From: Pelomonas sp. KK5
GTDB taxonomy: Bacteria > Pseudomonadota > Gammaproteobacteria > Burkholderiales > Burkholderiaceae_C
Direction of reading: 5' to 3'
Assembly: GCF_001984095.1 (NCBI RefSeq)
Contig: NZ_LYVQ01000056.1
Coordinates: forward strand, 1 to 32,502
DNA: 32,502 nt
A program made the position numbers and the translations under genes. The notes under the pieces were generated by a model. That model was given only the letters and a program-made list of their open reading frames with translations. It did no database searches and had not been told where the DNA came from. The stretch's first letter is position 1; every line of letters starts with the position of its first letter. This document shows positions 8,723-18,107 of this stretch, piece after piece.

Positions 8723-9595
8723 ATGAAACTGATTGCATTCCGCAACGCCGCCGGCCAGCCCTCGCTCGGCGCCCAGATCGACGCGAGCACGCTGGCCGAC
8801 CTGACGGCCGCGGGCCTTCCCGCCACGCTGGACGAGCTGCTGCGCGATCCCGAGGGCCTGGACCGCGCCCGCCGCCTGCTCGCCACGCACCCCGACCTGC
8901 CGCGCCGCCCGCTCGACGGCCTGCGCTACCTGCCACCGGTCCAGAACCCCGCCAAGGCCTTCGCCATCGGCCTGAACTACACCGACCACGCGGCCGAGAG
9001 CAATTTCGAGCCGCCCAAGCACCCCGTGATCTTCCAGCGCTTTCCCTCGTCCTGGGTCGCGCATGACGAAGCGCTTCAGCGGCCCCGCGTCTCGACGATG
9101 TTCGACTACGAGGCCGAGTTCGTCATCGTCATCGGCAAGCCGGGCCGCTACATCAAGCGCGAGGACGCGCTGACCCACGTGGCCGGCTATTCCCTGTTCA
9201 ACGACGGCTCGCTGCGCGACTACCAGTTCCGCTCGAACCAGTGGCTGTGGGGCAAGAACTTCGACGCCAGCGGCAGCTTCGGCCCGGCCTTCGTCAGCGC
9301 CGACGAACTACCGCCCGGCGCCGCGGGCCTGCGCCTGCAGTGCCGGCTCAACGGCGAGGTCCTGCAGGACGCGAACACGCGCGACCTGATCTTCGACGTG
9401 TCCACGCTGGTGGCCGCCTGCTCCGAAGGCATGGCGCTGCAGCCGGGCGACCTCATCATCAGCGGCACGCCGGCCGGCGTCGGCGGTGCGCGCAAGCCGC
9501 CGATCTGGATGAAGCCGGGCGATGTGTGCGAGGTGGAGGTCGAGGGCCTGGGCATCCTGCGCAACACGATCGTCGACGAGGAGGCTGCGGCATGA
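8723..9595 (+). CDS. Fumarylacetoacetate hydrolase (FAH) family enzyme
   Basis: A 290-residue FAH-fold enzyme. Family members hydrolyse, isomerise, hydrate or decarboxylate the keto-enol products of ring cleavage. The divalent-metal ligands are visible as Glu130-x-Glu132 in DYEAEFVIVIGK and Asp161 in LFNDGSLRDYQ, and the conserved Lys178 is in WGKNFD. The C-terminal SGTPAGVG loop is also canonical. An N-terminal region of about 70 residues before IGLNYTDH resembles that of HpaG- or fumarylpyruvate-hydrolase-type members. In this cluster it is the natural next step after the extradiol dioxygenase, although a Liv-type transporter separates the two. It overlaps the following amidohydrolase by four bases. 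Exact reaction not resolved. Confidence 0.88.
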   Translation: MKLIAFRNAAGQPSLGAQIDASTLADLTAAGLPATLDELLRDPEGLDRARRLLATHPDLPRRPLDGLRYLPPVQNPAKAFAIGLNYTDHAAESNFEPPKHPVIFQRFPSSWVAHDEALQRPRVSTMFDYEAEFVIVIGKPGRYIKREDALTHVAGYSLFNDGSLRDYQFRSNQWLWGKNFDASGSFGPAFVSADELPPGAAGLRLQCRLNGEVLQDANTRDLIFDVSTLVAACSEGMALQPGDLIISGTPAGVGGARKPPIWMKPGDVCEVEVEGLGILRNTIVDEEAAA

Positions 9596-11082
9596 AGCGG
9601 CTGAGCCTTGTCCTGGCGATGCTGCTCGCCGGCTGTGGCGGCAGCGATGTCACCGACGTGAGCAGCGGTACCGTCATCCGCAACGTCACCATCGTCAACA
9701 CCCGCGACGGCTCGCAGGCGCCGCGCATGGCCGTGGTCGTCGACGGCGGAAGGATCGTGAAGATCGCCGCCACCGAGTACATCCGCACGACCGGCAGCGC
9801 CACCGATGTGGACGCCAGCGGCAAGTACCTGGTGCCCGGCTATCTCGACATGCACACCCATGCGATCGACGCGGCCGGCCAGAGCCCGAGCTTCTGGCCC
9901 CTGCTGATCGCCAACGGCATCACCGGCGTGCGCGAGATGCGCGGCTCGGCCGCCCTGGTCGCGCAGGCGAAGCAGATCAACGCGGACCGCGCCTCCGGCG
10001 TGCTGGACGCGCCGGAGATCCTGGCCATGCCCGGCGAGATCTTCGGCGGCGAGCTGCTCGGCTTCACGCCGCTGGCGGGCTCCACGTCGGCCTCGGCGGC
10101 GGTGACCGAGGTGCAGAAGCAGAAGGGCTACGGCGCCTCGTTCATCAAGTCGGTCCGCGCCACGCGGGATGCCAACCTGGCGTTGCTGGCCGAGGCGAAG
10201 AACCAGGGCCTCACGGTGGTGGGCCACCTGTCGCCGACGCTGGGCGCGCTGGAGTCGTCCAATGCCGGCTGGCATGCGATCGAGCACTTCGGCGGCAACC
10301 CCTTCATGCTGCTGGACTGCTCCTCGCAGGAGGACACGCTGCGCGCGCAGCTGCTCGCCGGAGCGCCCCTGCCGGCCTTGCGCCAGCCGCTGATCGACAG
10401 CTACGACGACAGCAAGTGCCAGTCGCTCGCGAAGACCTTCGTGAAGAACGACACCTGGAACGTGCCGACGCTGATCCGCATCCGCACCGGGCTGCTGAGC
10501 AATGCCCCAGAGTACCTGAACGACCCGAACCTCGCCTACGTCCCCAAGGCCACCCGCGCCGCCTGGGCCGGGGCGGCGGCGGCCTATGCGAAGACGTACG
10601 ACGCGACGGCGCAGGCCGCGCTGGCCGCCACCTACGCGAAGCTGAAGACCTTCCCGGCGCTGCTGAAGGCCAATGGCGCCCCGCTGCTGGCCGGTTCGGA
10701 CACCGCCTCGCTGGCCGTCTGGGTCATTCCCGGCTTCAGCCTGCACCAGGAGTTCGCGCTGCTGGCCGAGGCCGGGCTGACGCCGCTGGACATCCTGCAG
10801 GCCACGACGCTGAACGGCGCGAAGTTCCTCGGCCGCGAGGCCACGATGGGCACGGTCGACGAGGGCAGGAACGCCGACCTGGTGCTGCTCGACGCCGACC
10901 CGATCGCCAGCGCCACCAACCTCGACCGCATCGCCGGCGTATTCCTGCGCGGCAAGTACTTCAGCGCCGCGGCATTGGCGAAGTTGAAGAGCGACGTGGC
11001 CGCTGCCTACGCCGCCCAGCCGGCGCCCAGCGAGGCCGAGCGCCGTGCGGCGATGGCGGCAATGGAAGCGCACACGGACTGA
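9592..11082 (+). CDS. Lipoprotein metal-dependent amidohydrolase (imidazolonepropionase/prolidase-like)
   Basis: A 496-residue amidohydrolase-superfamily enzyme with a lipoprotein signal peptide: MKRL, a short hydrophobic stretch and a lipobox Leu-Ala-Gly-Cys15. Gly16 at +2 favours the outer membrane. The metal site appears complete: His88-x-His90, Lys186 (a candidate carboxylated lysine), His212, His232 and Asp370 in AGSDT. This pattern fits the binuclear imidazolonepropionase/Xaa-Pro-dipeptidase-like group, which cleaves amide or lactone bonds. The start at 9592 is chosen because it overlaps the FAH stop (ATGA) and begins exactly at the signal peptide; the frame is open far upstream but that is a shadow of the FAH gene. 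Its extracytoplasmic position suggests that it trims a substrate before import. Substrate unknown. Confidence 0.88.
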   Translation: MKRLSLVLAMLLAGCGGSDVTDVSSGTVIRNVTIVNTRDGSQAPRMAVVVDGGRIVKIAATEYIRTTGSATDVDASGKYLVPGYLDMHTHAIDAAGQSPSFWPLLIANGITGVREMRGSAALVAQAKQINADRASGVLDAPEILAMPGEIFGGELLGFTPLAGSTSASAAVTEVQKQKGYGASFIKSVRATRDANLALLAEAKNQGLTVVGHLSPTLGALESSNAGWHAIEHFGGNPFMLLDCSSQEDTLRAQLLAGAPLPALRQPLIDSYDDSKCQSLAKTFVKNDTWNVPTLIRIRTGLLSNAPEYLNDPNLAYVPKATRAAWAGAAAAYAKTYDATAQAALAATYAKLKTFPALLKANGAPLLAGSDTASLAVWVIPGFSLHQEFALLAEAGLTPLDILQATTLNGAKFLGREATMGTVDEGRNADLVLLDADPIASATNLDRIAGVFLRGKYFSAAALAKLKSDVAAAYAAQPAPSEAERRAAMAAMEAHTD

Positions 11083-11091
11083 CCCGCCACT

Positions 11092-11143
11092 CCGTTCGGG
11101 CTGAGCCTGTCGAAGCCTCGTTCGTCGAGCTCAGGGCGAACGG
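11092..11143. repeat. REP-like imperfect inverted repeat
   Basis: Two 23-base arms (11092-11114 and 11121-11143) pair at 18 of 23 positions around a 6-base loop. The core GGGCTGAGCCTGTCGAAG is a widely scattered intergenic element of proteobacterial genomes, recognised from memory. It lies between the amidohydrolase stop and the porin start and could act as an mRNA-stabilising hairpin or weak terminator; no U-tract follows. Confidence 0.7.
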
Positions 11144-11192
11144 TGGCGTCTATTTCACCAACCATTGACTTACTAAAACCAGGAGACAAGCA

Positions 11193-12323
11193 ATGATGAA
11201 CAAGAAGACCCTGATCGCCCTCGCGGCCCTTGCCGTGACCGCGGCCCACGCCCAATCCTCGGTGACGCTGTTCGGCGTCGTCGACCTCGCCGTGCGCGCG
11301 GTCAAGAACGGGGACGGCGGCACCACCAAGGCCGTCTTCGACGGCGGCGCCAACGCCAGCCGGCTCGGCTTCCGCGGCGAGGAAGACCTGGGCGACGGGT
11401 TGAAGGCCGGCTTCTGGCTCGAGATGCCCGTCTTCGCCGACACCGGTGGCGGCGGCACGCCGGCGGGCATCGTCGCCCAGGGCGGCGCGCAGATCGGCGC
11501 CAAGCTGTTCCAGCGCCGCGCCACGGTGAGCCTGAGCAGCCGCACGCTGGGCGAGATCCGCCTGGGCCGCGACTTCGATCCGTCCTTCCTGAACCTCGGC
11601 ACCTTCGACGTCTACCAGTGCACCGGCTTCGCCGGCGACGCCAATATCGTCGGCGGCGGCTCGCTGTCGGCGCCGGGCATCCTGGGCAGCGGCGTCGGCA
11701 CGATCGCCCGCGTGGACAACTCGGTGGCCTACTACACGCCCAACACGCTCGGCGGCTTCTACGCCTCGGCGATGGTCGCCGCCGGTGAAGGCAGCAACAC
11801 CAGCAACGGCAACAACGCCTACCGCGGCGCCCGCCTCGGCTGGTACAACGCGCAGTGGAACATCGCCGCCGCGGCCGGCCGCACCAAGGTGCCGGGCAGC
11901 AGCGACTTCAAGGTCTGGAATGCCGGCGCCTCCTACGACGCCAAGGTGGTCTACGTCACCGGCTTCGTCCACCAGGCCACCTTCACGCCCGCCGGCCTGG
12001 CCGAGCGCAAGAACCAGCTCTGGGGCATCGGCGCGCGCGTCCCGGTGGGCCTGGGCGACGTGCATGCCACGCTCCAGCACTCGAACATGAGCGGGGGCAA
12101 TGTGAACGGCCTGCGCGATGCGGACGATGTGACGCAGATCGCCGTCGGCTACACCTACAACCTGTCCATCCGCACCGCGCTGCACGCGGACGTCGGCCGG
12201 CTGCAGAACAAGGGCCTGTCGGCGCTGGCCTACCCGGGCGGCACGGCAGCCGGCAGCGGCTTCGGCACGCTGGCGGACCGGCGCTCGACGGCCGTCGAGT
12301 TCGGCATCCGGCACAGCTTCTGA
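11193..12323 (+). CDS. Outer-membrane porin (Burkholderiales OmpC-like)
   Basis: A 376-residue trimeric porin of the Gram-negative porin family. The signal peptide ends at Ala-His-Ala20, and the mature protein starts QSSVTLFGVVDL, the standard first strand of Burkholderiales porins. The conserved SRLGFRGEEDLGDGLKAGFWLE block follows at about 55-76, and the protein ends in Arg-His-Ser-Phe with the terminal Phe needed for BAM recognition. AGGAGAC at 11181-11187 supports the ATG at 11193, though a second ATG follows directly. It follows the lipoprotein amidohydrolase and precedes the reductase by 31 bases, so it is probably an uptake channel for the aromatic substrate. It is distinct from the second porin at 21370. 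Confidence 0.93.
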   Translation: MMNKKTLIALAALAVTAAHAQSSVTLFGVVDLAVRAVKNGDGGTTKAVFDGGANASRLGFRGEEDLGDGLKAGFWLEMPVFADTGGGGTPAGIVAQGGAQIGAKLFQRRATVSLSSRTLGEIRLGRDFDPSFLNLGTFDVYQCTGFAGDANIVGGGSLSAPGILGSGVGTIARVDNSVAYYTPNTLGGFYASAMVAAGEGSNTSNGNNAYRGARLGWYNAQWNIAAAAGRTKVPGSSDFKVWNAGASYDAKVVYVTGFVHQATFTPAGLAERKNQLWGIGARVPVGLGDVHATLQHSNMSGGNVNGLRDADDVTQIAVGYTYNLSIRTALHADVGRLQNKGLSALAYPGGTAAGSGFGTLADRRSTAVEFGIRHSF

Positions 12324-12354
12324 CGTCGATTCCACCAGTTGAAAGGAGCGGGCC

Positions 12355-13308
12355 ATGATCGAGGTGCACGTCGCACGAAAGACCCCCGAAGCGCTGGACA
12401 TCGCCAGCTTCGAGCTCGTCCGCCCGGACGGCGCCGCGCTGCCCCCCTTCTCGGCCGGCTCGCACATCGACGTGCAGTTGCCGAATGGCCTGACCCGCCA
12501 GTACTCGCTCTGCAACGAGCCTGGTGAAGTACACCGTTACCTGATCGGCGTGCTGCGCGACCCGGCCTCGCGCGGCGGCTCGCGGGCGATGCACGAGGAG
12601 GTGCGCGAGGGACAGGTCTTGCGCATCAGCGCGCCGAAGAACCACTTCCCGCTGGCCCATGCCGCCCGCCACAGCCTGCTGCTGGCGGGCGGCATCGGCA
12701 TCACGCCGATCCTGTGCATGGCCGAGCGGCTGGCGGCCAGCGGCGCCTCCTTCGCGCTGCACTACTGCAGCCGCTCGCCGGAGCGCACGGCCTTTCGTGC
12801 GCGCATCGCCGCCTCGGGCTTCGCCCGGCGAGCCATGCATCACTACGACGACGGCGGCGAGGCTGCGCAGCGGCTGCCGCTCGATGCCCTGCTGCAGGCG
12901 CATCGGCAGGACGACACCCATCTCTACGTCTGCGGGCCCAAGGGCTTCATGGACTGGGTGCTGGGCAGTGCCCGCGCCGCCGGCTGGCCCGAGGGGCGGC
13001 TGCACTACGAGTTCTTCGGCGCTGCCGTGCCCACGGCGGGCGGTGCCTTCGAGGTGATGCTGGCCAGCAGCGGCCGCGTCATTCCGGTTCGGCCCGAGCA
13101 GAGCGTCGTGCAGGCGCTGGCGGCCTGCGGCATCGAGCTGCCGACCTCCTGCGAGCAAGGCGTCTGCGGCACCTGCCTGACCCGCGTGATCGACGGCGAG
13201 GTCGACCACCGCGACATGTACCTGACCCCCGCGGAGCAGGCCGCCCACGACCAGTTCACGCCCTGCTGCTCGCGGGCGAAGTCGGCCCGGCTGGTGCTGG
13301 ACCTCTGA
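12355..13308 (+). CDS. VanB-like oxidoreductase (FMN/NAD plus [2Fe-2S]), electron donor for Rieske oxygenases
   Basis: A 317-residue class IA-type reductase, which moves electrons from NAD(P)H through flavin to a plant-type ferredoxin domain. The flavin motif Arg-Gln-Tyr-Ser is at 48-51, the nucleotide-binding LLAGGIGITPI at 109-119 and CGPKGFMD near 193-200. The C-terminal ferredoxin has Cys266, Cys271, Cys274 and Cys304 in the exact CX4CX2CX29C spacing. GAAAGGAG precedes the ATG. It is the only such reductase in the window and lies about 8 kb downstream of the two VanA-like oxygenases, so it most likely serves both. It ends four bases from the convergent regulator gene and marks the end of the aromatic cluster. 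Confidence 0.92.
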   Translation: MIEVHVARKTPEALDIASFELVRPDGAALPPFSAGSHIDVQLPNGLTRQYSLCNEPGEVHRYLIGVLRDPASRGGSRAMHEEVREGQVLRISAPKNHFPLAHAARHSLLLAGGIGITPILCMAERLAASGASFALHYCSRSPERTAFRARIAASGFARRAMHHYDDGGEAAQRLPLDALLQAHRQDDTHLYVCGPKGFMDWVLGSARAAGWPEGRLHYEFFGAAVPTAGGAFEVMLASSGRVIPVRPEQSVVQALAACGIELPTSCEQGVCGTCLTRVIDGEVDHRDMYLTPAEQAAHDQFTPCCSRAKSARLVLDL

Positions 13309-13312
13309 GCGG

Positions 13313-14380
13313 CTACGCGGCGATCGAGCTGCCGCGCACGATCAGCTCGCACGGCAGCGTGCGGCTGCCCGGCTCCTCGCCGCTGGACAGCGCCTCCAGC
13401 ACGGCCTCGGCCGCGGCTTGCCCGATCTCGGAGCGCGGCGGCCGCATCGTCGACAAGGCCGGCGTGAGCTGGCGGCCGATCGGGAAATCGCCGAAGCCCA
13501 GCAGCGCCAGGCGGCCCGGCACCGCGATGCCCAGGGCCTGCGCCTCCATCAGCGCGCCGCAAGCCAGATGGTCGTTGGCGAAGGCCGCGGCGGTGATCGA
13601 GCTTTCCGCGCCCAGGCCGCGCAGCACCGCGCGGCCGGCATCGAAGGCGTCGCCGGTGCCGGCCGGCAGCACCTTCACCTGGGCGCCCGCCGCCTTGGCT
13701 TCGGCCGCGAAGCCCTGGCCCCGCTCGTGCGCCCGGTAGTCCTCGGCCACGCCGCTGTCCACGTAGGCCAAGGAGCGGTGGCCCTGCTCGATCAGGTGCC
13801 GGGCCATCGTGCGGCCGACGGCCCGGTGGTCGAAGCCGATGCGCGCGAAGCCCTCGGCGTTGGCCTCGTGCTCAGGATGGTCCCAGATCTCCACCACCGC
13901 CGTGCCGCCCGCATGCGCATCGCGCAGCAGCTGCAAGGCGCTCGCCGTGTGGTGGCGGCCGGTGACGACCAGCGCGCCCGGGGCCCAGCCCAGCAGCGTG
14001 CGCAGCTGCGTCTCCTCGACCTCCAGCGAATAGCCGGTGGCCATCAGCAGCAGCTCGCGGCCGCTGTCGCGCAGGCCTTCCGTGAGGCCCTGGATCGTCT
14101 CCGCGAAGATCGAGTGGCCGACGTTCGGGATCAGCGCCGCCACGATGCGCGAGGCCCCGCTGGCGAGCTGGCCGGCCTGGTGGTTGGGCACGTAGCCGGT
14201 CTGCTCGATGGCCGCCTGGATGCGCGCCGCCGTCTCGGGCGCCACCTTGCCGGGCTCGCGGATGTAGCGCGAGACGGTGATGCGGGTCACCCCGGCCGCA
14301 TCGGCCACGTCATGCAGGGTCGGCCGGCCGTGGCCGCGGCGCTGGCGCCGGTTCGCGTCGTCGGAAGTCGTCGATTTCAT
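13313..14380 (-). CDS. LacI-family transcriptional regulator, GntR-like
   Basis: A 355-residue repressor. The N-terminal helix-turn-helix (about 20-42, RPTLHDVADAAGVTRITVSRY) and the hinge near GYVPNHQAGQLASG are standard LacI. The effector domain closely follows E. coli GntR, the gluconate repressor, as remembered (for example FAETIQGLTEGLRDSGRELLLMATGY and VVEIWDH). The start is put at the ATG at 14380; an in-frame ATG at 14416 would lie inside the operator and adds 12 residues without family match. It is divergent from the dehydratase operon, with two GntR-type operators between, so it probably represses that operon and itself, with a sugar acid or keto-deoxy acid as inducer. Nothing suggests control of the aromatic cluster, which converges on it. 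Confidence 0.9.
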   Translation of the reverse strand: MKSTTSDDANRRQRRGHGRPTLHDVADAAGVTRITVSRYIREPGKVAPETAARIQAAIEQTGYVPNHQAGQLASGASRIVAALIPNVGHSIFAETIQGLTEGLRDSGRELLLMATGYSLEVEETQLRTLLGWAPGALVVTGRHHTASALQLLRDAHAGGTAVVEIWDHPEHEANAEGFARIGFDHRAVGRTMARHLIEQGHRSLAYVDSGVAEDYRAHERGQGFAAEAKAAGAQVKVLPAGTGDAFDAGRAVLRGLGAESSITAAAFANDHLACGALMEAQALGIAVPGRLALLGFGDFPIGRQLTPALSTMRPPRSEIGQAAAEAVLEALSSGEEPGSRTLPCELIVRGSSIAA

Positions 14381-14400
14381 TGACCTAGGGTTTCCACCGA

Positions 14401-14416
14401 TGTGTACCGGTAACAT
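14401..14416. promoter_or_regulatory. GntR/LacI-type operator, site 1 (half-conserved)
   Basis: Centred at 14408.5 on the palindrome TACCGGTA. The right half GGTAACAT is a perfect match to the ATGTTACCGGTAACAT operator known for E. coli GntR-type regulators; the left half is degenerate. It is nearer the regulator gene and probably serves autoregulation and cooperative binding with site 2, exactly 25 bases away. Confidence 0.7.
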
Positions 14417-14425
14417 GATGCCTTA

Positions 14426-14441
14426 ATGTTACCGGTAACAC
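14426..14441. promoter_or_regulatory. GntR/LacI-type operator, site 2 (near perfect)
   Basis: Contains the perfect 14-base palindrome TGTTACCGGTAACA (14427-14440) and matches 15 of 16 bases of the GntR-type consensus. It lies 26 bases before the dehydratase ATG, just upstream of AGGAGA, so binding would block transcription of the sugar-acid operon. The spacing to site 1 is 25 bases centre to centre. Confidence 0.8.
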
Positions 14442-14466
14442 GACAGGAGACAAGAAGGCAATCGCC

Positions 14467-16203
14467 ATGAGCCGTTCGCTTGACGAACTTCGCAGCCGCC
14501 GCTGGTTCGCTGCCACCGACATGCGCGGCTTCGCGCACCGCCAGCGCATCCAGCAGATGGGCCTGCGCCGCGAGGACGTGCTGGACAAGCCCGTCGTCGC
14601 GATCATCAACACCTGGAGCGACCTCTCGCCCTGCCACGCCCACCTGCGCGAGCGGGCCGAGAGCGTCAAGCGGGGCATCCTGATGGCCGGCGGCATGCCC
14701 TTCGAGCTGCCCGCGATGAGCCTGGGCGAGGTGATGGTGAAGCCCACCACGATGCTCTACCGCAACTTCCTGGCGATGGAGGTGGAGGAGCTGCTGCGCT
14801 CGCTGCCGATCGACGGCGTGGTGCTGCTGGCCGGCTGCGACAAGACCACGCCCGCCACCGTGATGGGCGCCACCAGCGCCGGCCTGCCGGTGATCTTCTG
14901 CCCGGCCGGCGGCATGCTGAGCGACCGCTACCTGAAGCGCGGCGAGCCGCAGCGCAGCGTCGGCGCCGGCACGCACACCCGCATGTTCTGGGACGAATAC
15001 CAGGCCGGCCAGGTGTCCGAATGCGAGTGGATCGGCCTGGAAGCCAAGATGACACGCTCGCCCGGCACCTGCAACGTGATGGGCACCGCCAGCACGATGA
15101 CCTCGATGGTCGAGGCGCTGGGCCTCGCCCTGCCCGGCGCCACGGCGATACCCGCGATGGACGCCGGCCACGTGCGCATGGCGACAAGCTGCGGCGAGCG
15201 CATCGTCGACATGATCTGGCAAGACCTGACCCCGCAGAAGATCCTCACCCGCGGCGCCTTCCTGAATGCCGCCGCCGTGCAGATGGCGCTGGGCGGCTCC
15301 ACCAACGCGGCGGTGCACGTCGTCGCGATGGCGCGCCGCGCCGGCGTGGACCTGACGCTGGCCGACCTGGACGCGATGGGCCGCAAGGTGCCGGTGCTGG
15401 CCAACCTGTTCCCCAGCGGCGACCGGCTGATGGAAGATTTTCACTACGCCGGTGGCCTGCCCGCGCTGATGAACCGCATCCGCCCTCACCTCTCGCTCGG
15501 CGAGCTCACCGTCACCGGCAAAACCATCGCCGAGAACATCGACGGCCGCGAGAGCCTGGACGACGAGGTGATCCGCCCGCTCGACCGGCCGGTCAGCGCA
15601 GCCGGCGCGTTAGCCGTGCTGCGCGGCAACCTCGCGCCGGAAGGCGCGGTGATGAAGTCCAGCGCCGCCAGCCCGAAGTTCTTCCGCCACACCGGCCGCG
15701 CGCTGGTGTTCGACTCACCGGCCGAGATGCACAAGGCCTGCGCCAACCCGGAGCTGGACGTGGACGAGGACACCGTGCTGGTGCTGCGCAACGCCGGCCC
15801 GGTCGGCGCGCCCGGCATGCCCGAGTGGGGCGGCCTGCCGATCCCGAAGAAGCTGCTGGACCGCGGCGTGCGCGACATGGTGCGCCTGTCCGACGCGCGC
15901 ATGAGCGGCACCCACTACGGCAGCTGCATCCTGCACATCAGCCCGGAGGCGGCGGTGGGCGGCCCGCTGGCCCTGGTCAGGACCGGCGACCTGGTTGCGC
16001 TGGACGTGGAGGCGCGTACGCTTGAACTGAAGGTTAGCGACGAGGAACTGGCCCGCCGCCGCGCCGCCTGGACGCCGCCGCCGCGCACCGCCAAGCGCGG
16101 CTTCGTCAAGCTCTACCAGGACCACGTCCAGCAGGCCCACGAGGGCTGCGATTTCGACTTCCTGCAAGGCGACGCGAGTTCGCCCGAACCCGAGATCTTC
16201 TAA
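14467..16203 (+). CDS. IlvD/Edd-family sugar-acid dehydratase (candidate sulfogluconate dehydratase)
   Basis: A 578-residue dehydratase of the IlvD/Edd family, nearer to the aldonate dehydratases (arabinonate/xylonate type, [2Fe-2S]) than to true IlvD. Three conserved cysteines are Cys56 in SPCHAH, Cys124 in AGCDKTTP and Cys202 in PGTCNVMG. The C-terminal SDARMSGTHYGSC segment holds the catalytic serine region. These enzymes convert an aldonate to the 2-keto-3-deoxy acid. The ATG at 14467 has AAGG eight bases upstream. As first gene of the operon behind the operators it is followed by a keto-deoxy acid aldolase, so the two steps are clear. Under the sulfo-ED reading the substrate would be 6-deoxy-6-sulfogluconate; sequence alone does not distinguish this from galactonate, arabinonate or similar. 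Confidence 0.9.
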   Translation: MSRSLDELRSRRWFAATDMRGFAHRQRIQQMGLRREDVLDKPVVAIINTWSDLSPCHAHLRERAESVKRGILMAGGMPFELPAMSLGEVMVKPTTMLYRNFLAMEVEELLRSLPIDGVVLLAGCDKTTPATVMGATSAGLPVIFCPAGGMLSDRYLKRGEPQRSVGAGTHTRMFWDEYQAGQVSECEWIGLEAKMTRSPGTCNVMGTASTMTSMVEALGLALPGATAIPAMDAGHVRMATSCGERIVDMIWQDLTPQKILTRGAFLNAAAVQMALGGSTNAAVHVVAMARRAGVDLTLADLDAMGRKVPVLANLFPSGDRLMEDFHYAGGLPALMNRIRPHLSLGELTVTGKTIAENIDGRESLDDEVIRPLDRPVSAAGALAVLRGNLAPEGAVMKSSAASPKFFRHTGRALVFDSPAEMHKACANPELDVDEDTVLVLRNAGPVGAPGMPEWGGLPIPKKLLDRGVRDMVRLSDARMSGTHYGSCILHISPEAAVGGPLALVRTGDLVALDVEARTLELKVSDEELARRRAAWTPPPRTAKRGFVKLYQDHVQQAHEGCDFDFLQGDASSPEPEIF

Positions 16204-16221
16204 AAGTACAAGGAGACAACC

Positions 16222-17009
16222 GTGACGAATCCCTTCCAGCAACTGCTGGCGAAAGAGAACCCCGTCGGCACCTGGATCATGTCCGCCAGCCCGCTGGTGG
16301 CCGAGGCGATCGGCTGCGCCGGCTACGACTGGGGCGTGATCGACATGGAACACACGCCGATCGACCTGATGACGCTGGTGCACATGCTGCAGGCCGTCGC
16401 CGGGACGAAGATGACCCCGGTCGTGCGCGTGCCCTGGAACGACAGCGTCGCCATCAAGCGCGCGATGGACGCCGGCGCACAGACCCTGCTGCTCCCCTTC
16501 GTGCAGGATGCCGCCGAGGCCGGCGCCGCTGCGTCCGCCTGCCGCTATCCGCCCGAAGGCACGCGCGGCATGGCCGGCATGAGCCGCGCCTCGCGCTTCG
16601 GCACCGCGCCGAACTACCTGACCACCGCCAACGAAGGCGTCAGCGTGATCGTGCAGCTGGAGACCACGGCCTCGATCGAGCAGGCCGATGCGATCGCCGC
16701 GACGGCCGGCGTCGACGCGCTGTTCGTCGGCCCCGGCGACCTGTCCGCGACGATGGGCCATGTCGGGCAGCTCACGCACCCCGCCGTGCTGGAGCAGACC
16801 CGCCGCGCCATCGCCGCCGCCAAGGCCCATGGCAAGCCGATCGGCACCGTCGGCGGCACGCCCGAGGTCTGCGCGCTGTACCGCGAGATGGGCTTCGACT
16901 TCGTCGCCATCGCCTCCGACCTGGGCCTGCTGATGCGCAGCGCGCAGGCCGCGCTCGCCGCCGTCCGCAACGAAACCATCACCGCGGCCAAGCCGCAAGG
17001 AGCCTACTG

Positions 17010-17010
<1 letters not shown>
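16222..17010 (+). CDS. HpcH/HpaI-family class II aldolase (candidate KDSG aldolase)
   Basis: A 262-residue class II pyruvate aldolase with a TIM-barrel fold. The catalytic His44 in DMEHTPID, Arg69 in VVRVPWND, Gln145 and metal ligands Glu147 and Asp173 (VGPGDLSATMG) match HpcH/GarL/RhmA. It would split a 2-keto-3-deoxy acid into pyruvate and an aldehyde. The start is a GTG at 16222 behind AAGGAGAC. The stop overlaps the ATPase start by one base (TGATG). In a sulfo-ED pathway this enzyme makes pyruvate and 3-sulfolactaldehyde from KDSG; in a non-sulfonated pathway it would give glyceraldehyde, glycolaldehyde or lactaldehyde. Confidence 0.9.
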
Positions 17011-18077
<1,067 letters not shown>

Positions 18078-18107
18078 CCGACAAGACACGAAAACAAGGA
18101 GACATCC

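Noticed and set aside
9241-9591. 117-residue upstream extension of the amidohydrolase
   Set aside because: It overlaps the conserved FAH gene in another frame, and starting at 9592 gives a correct lipoprotein signal peptide.
14381-14416. Upstream ATG for the LacI-family regulator
   Set aside because: It would put the start codon within operator site 1 and adds 12 residues before the usual short leader of the DNA-binding domain.
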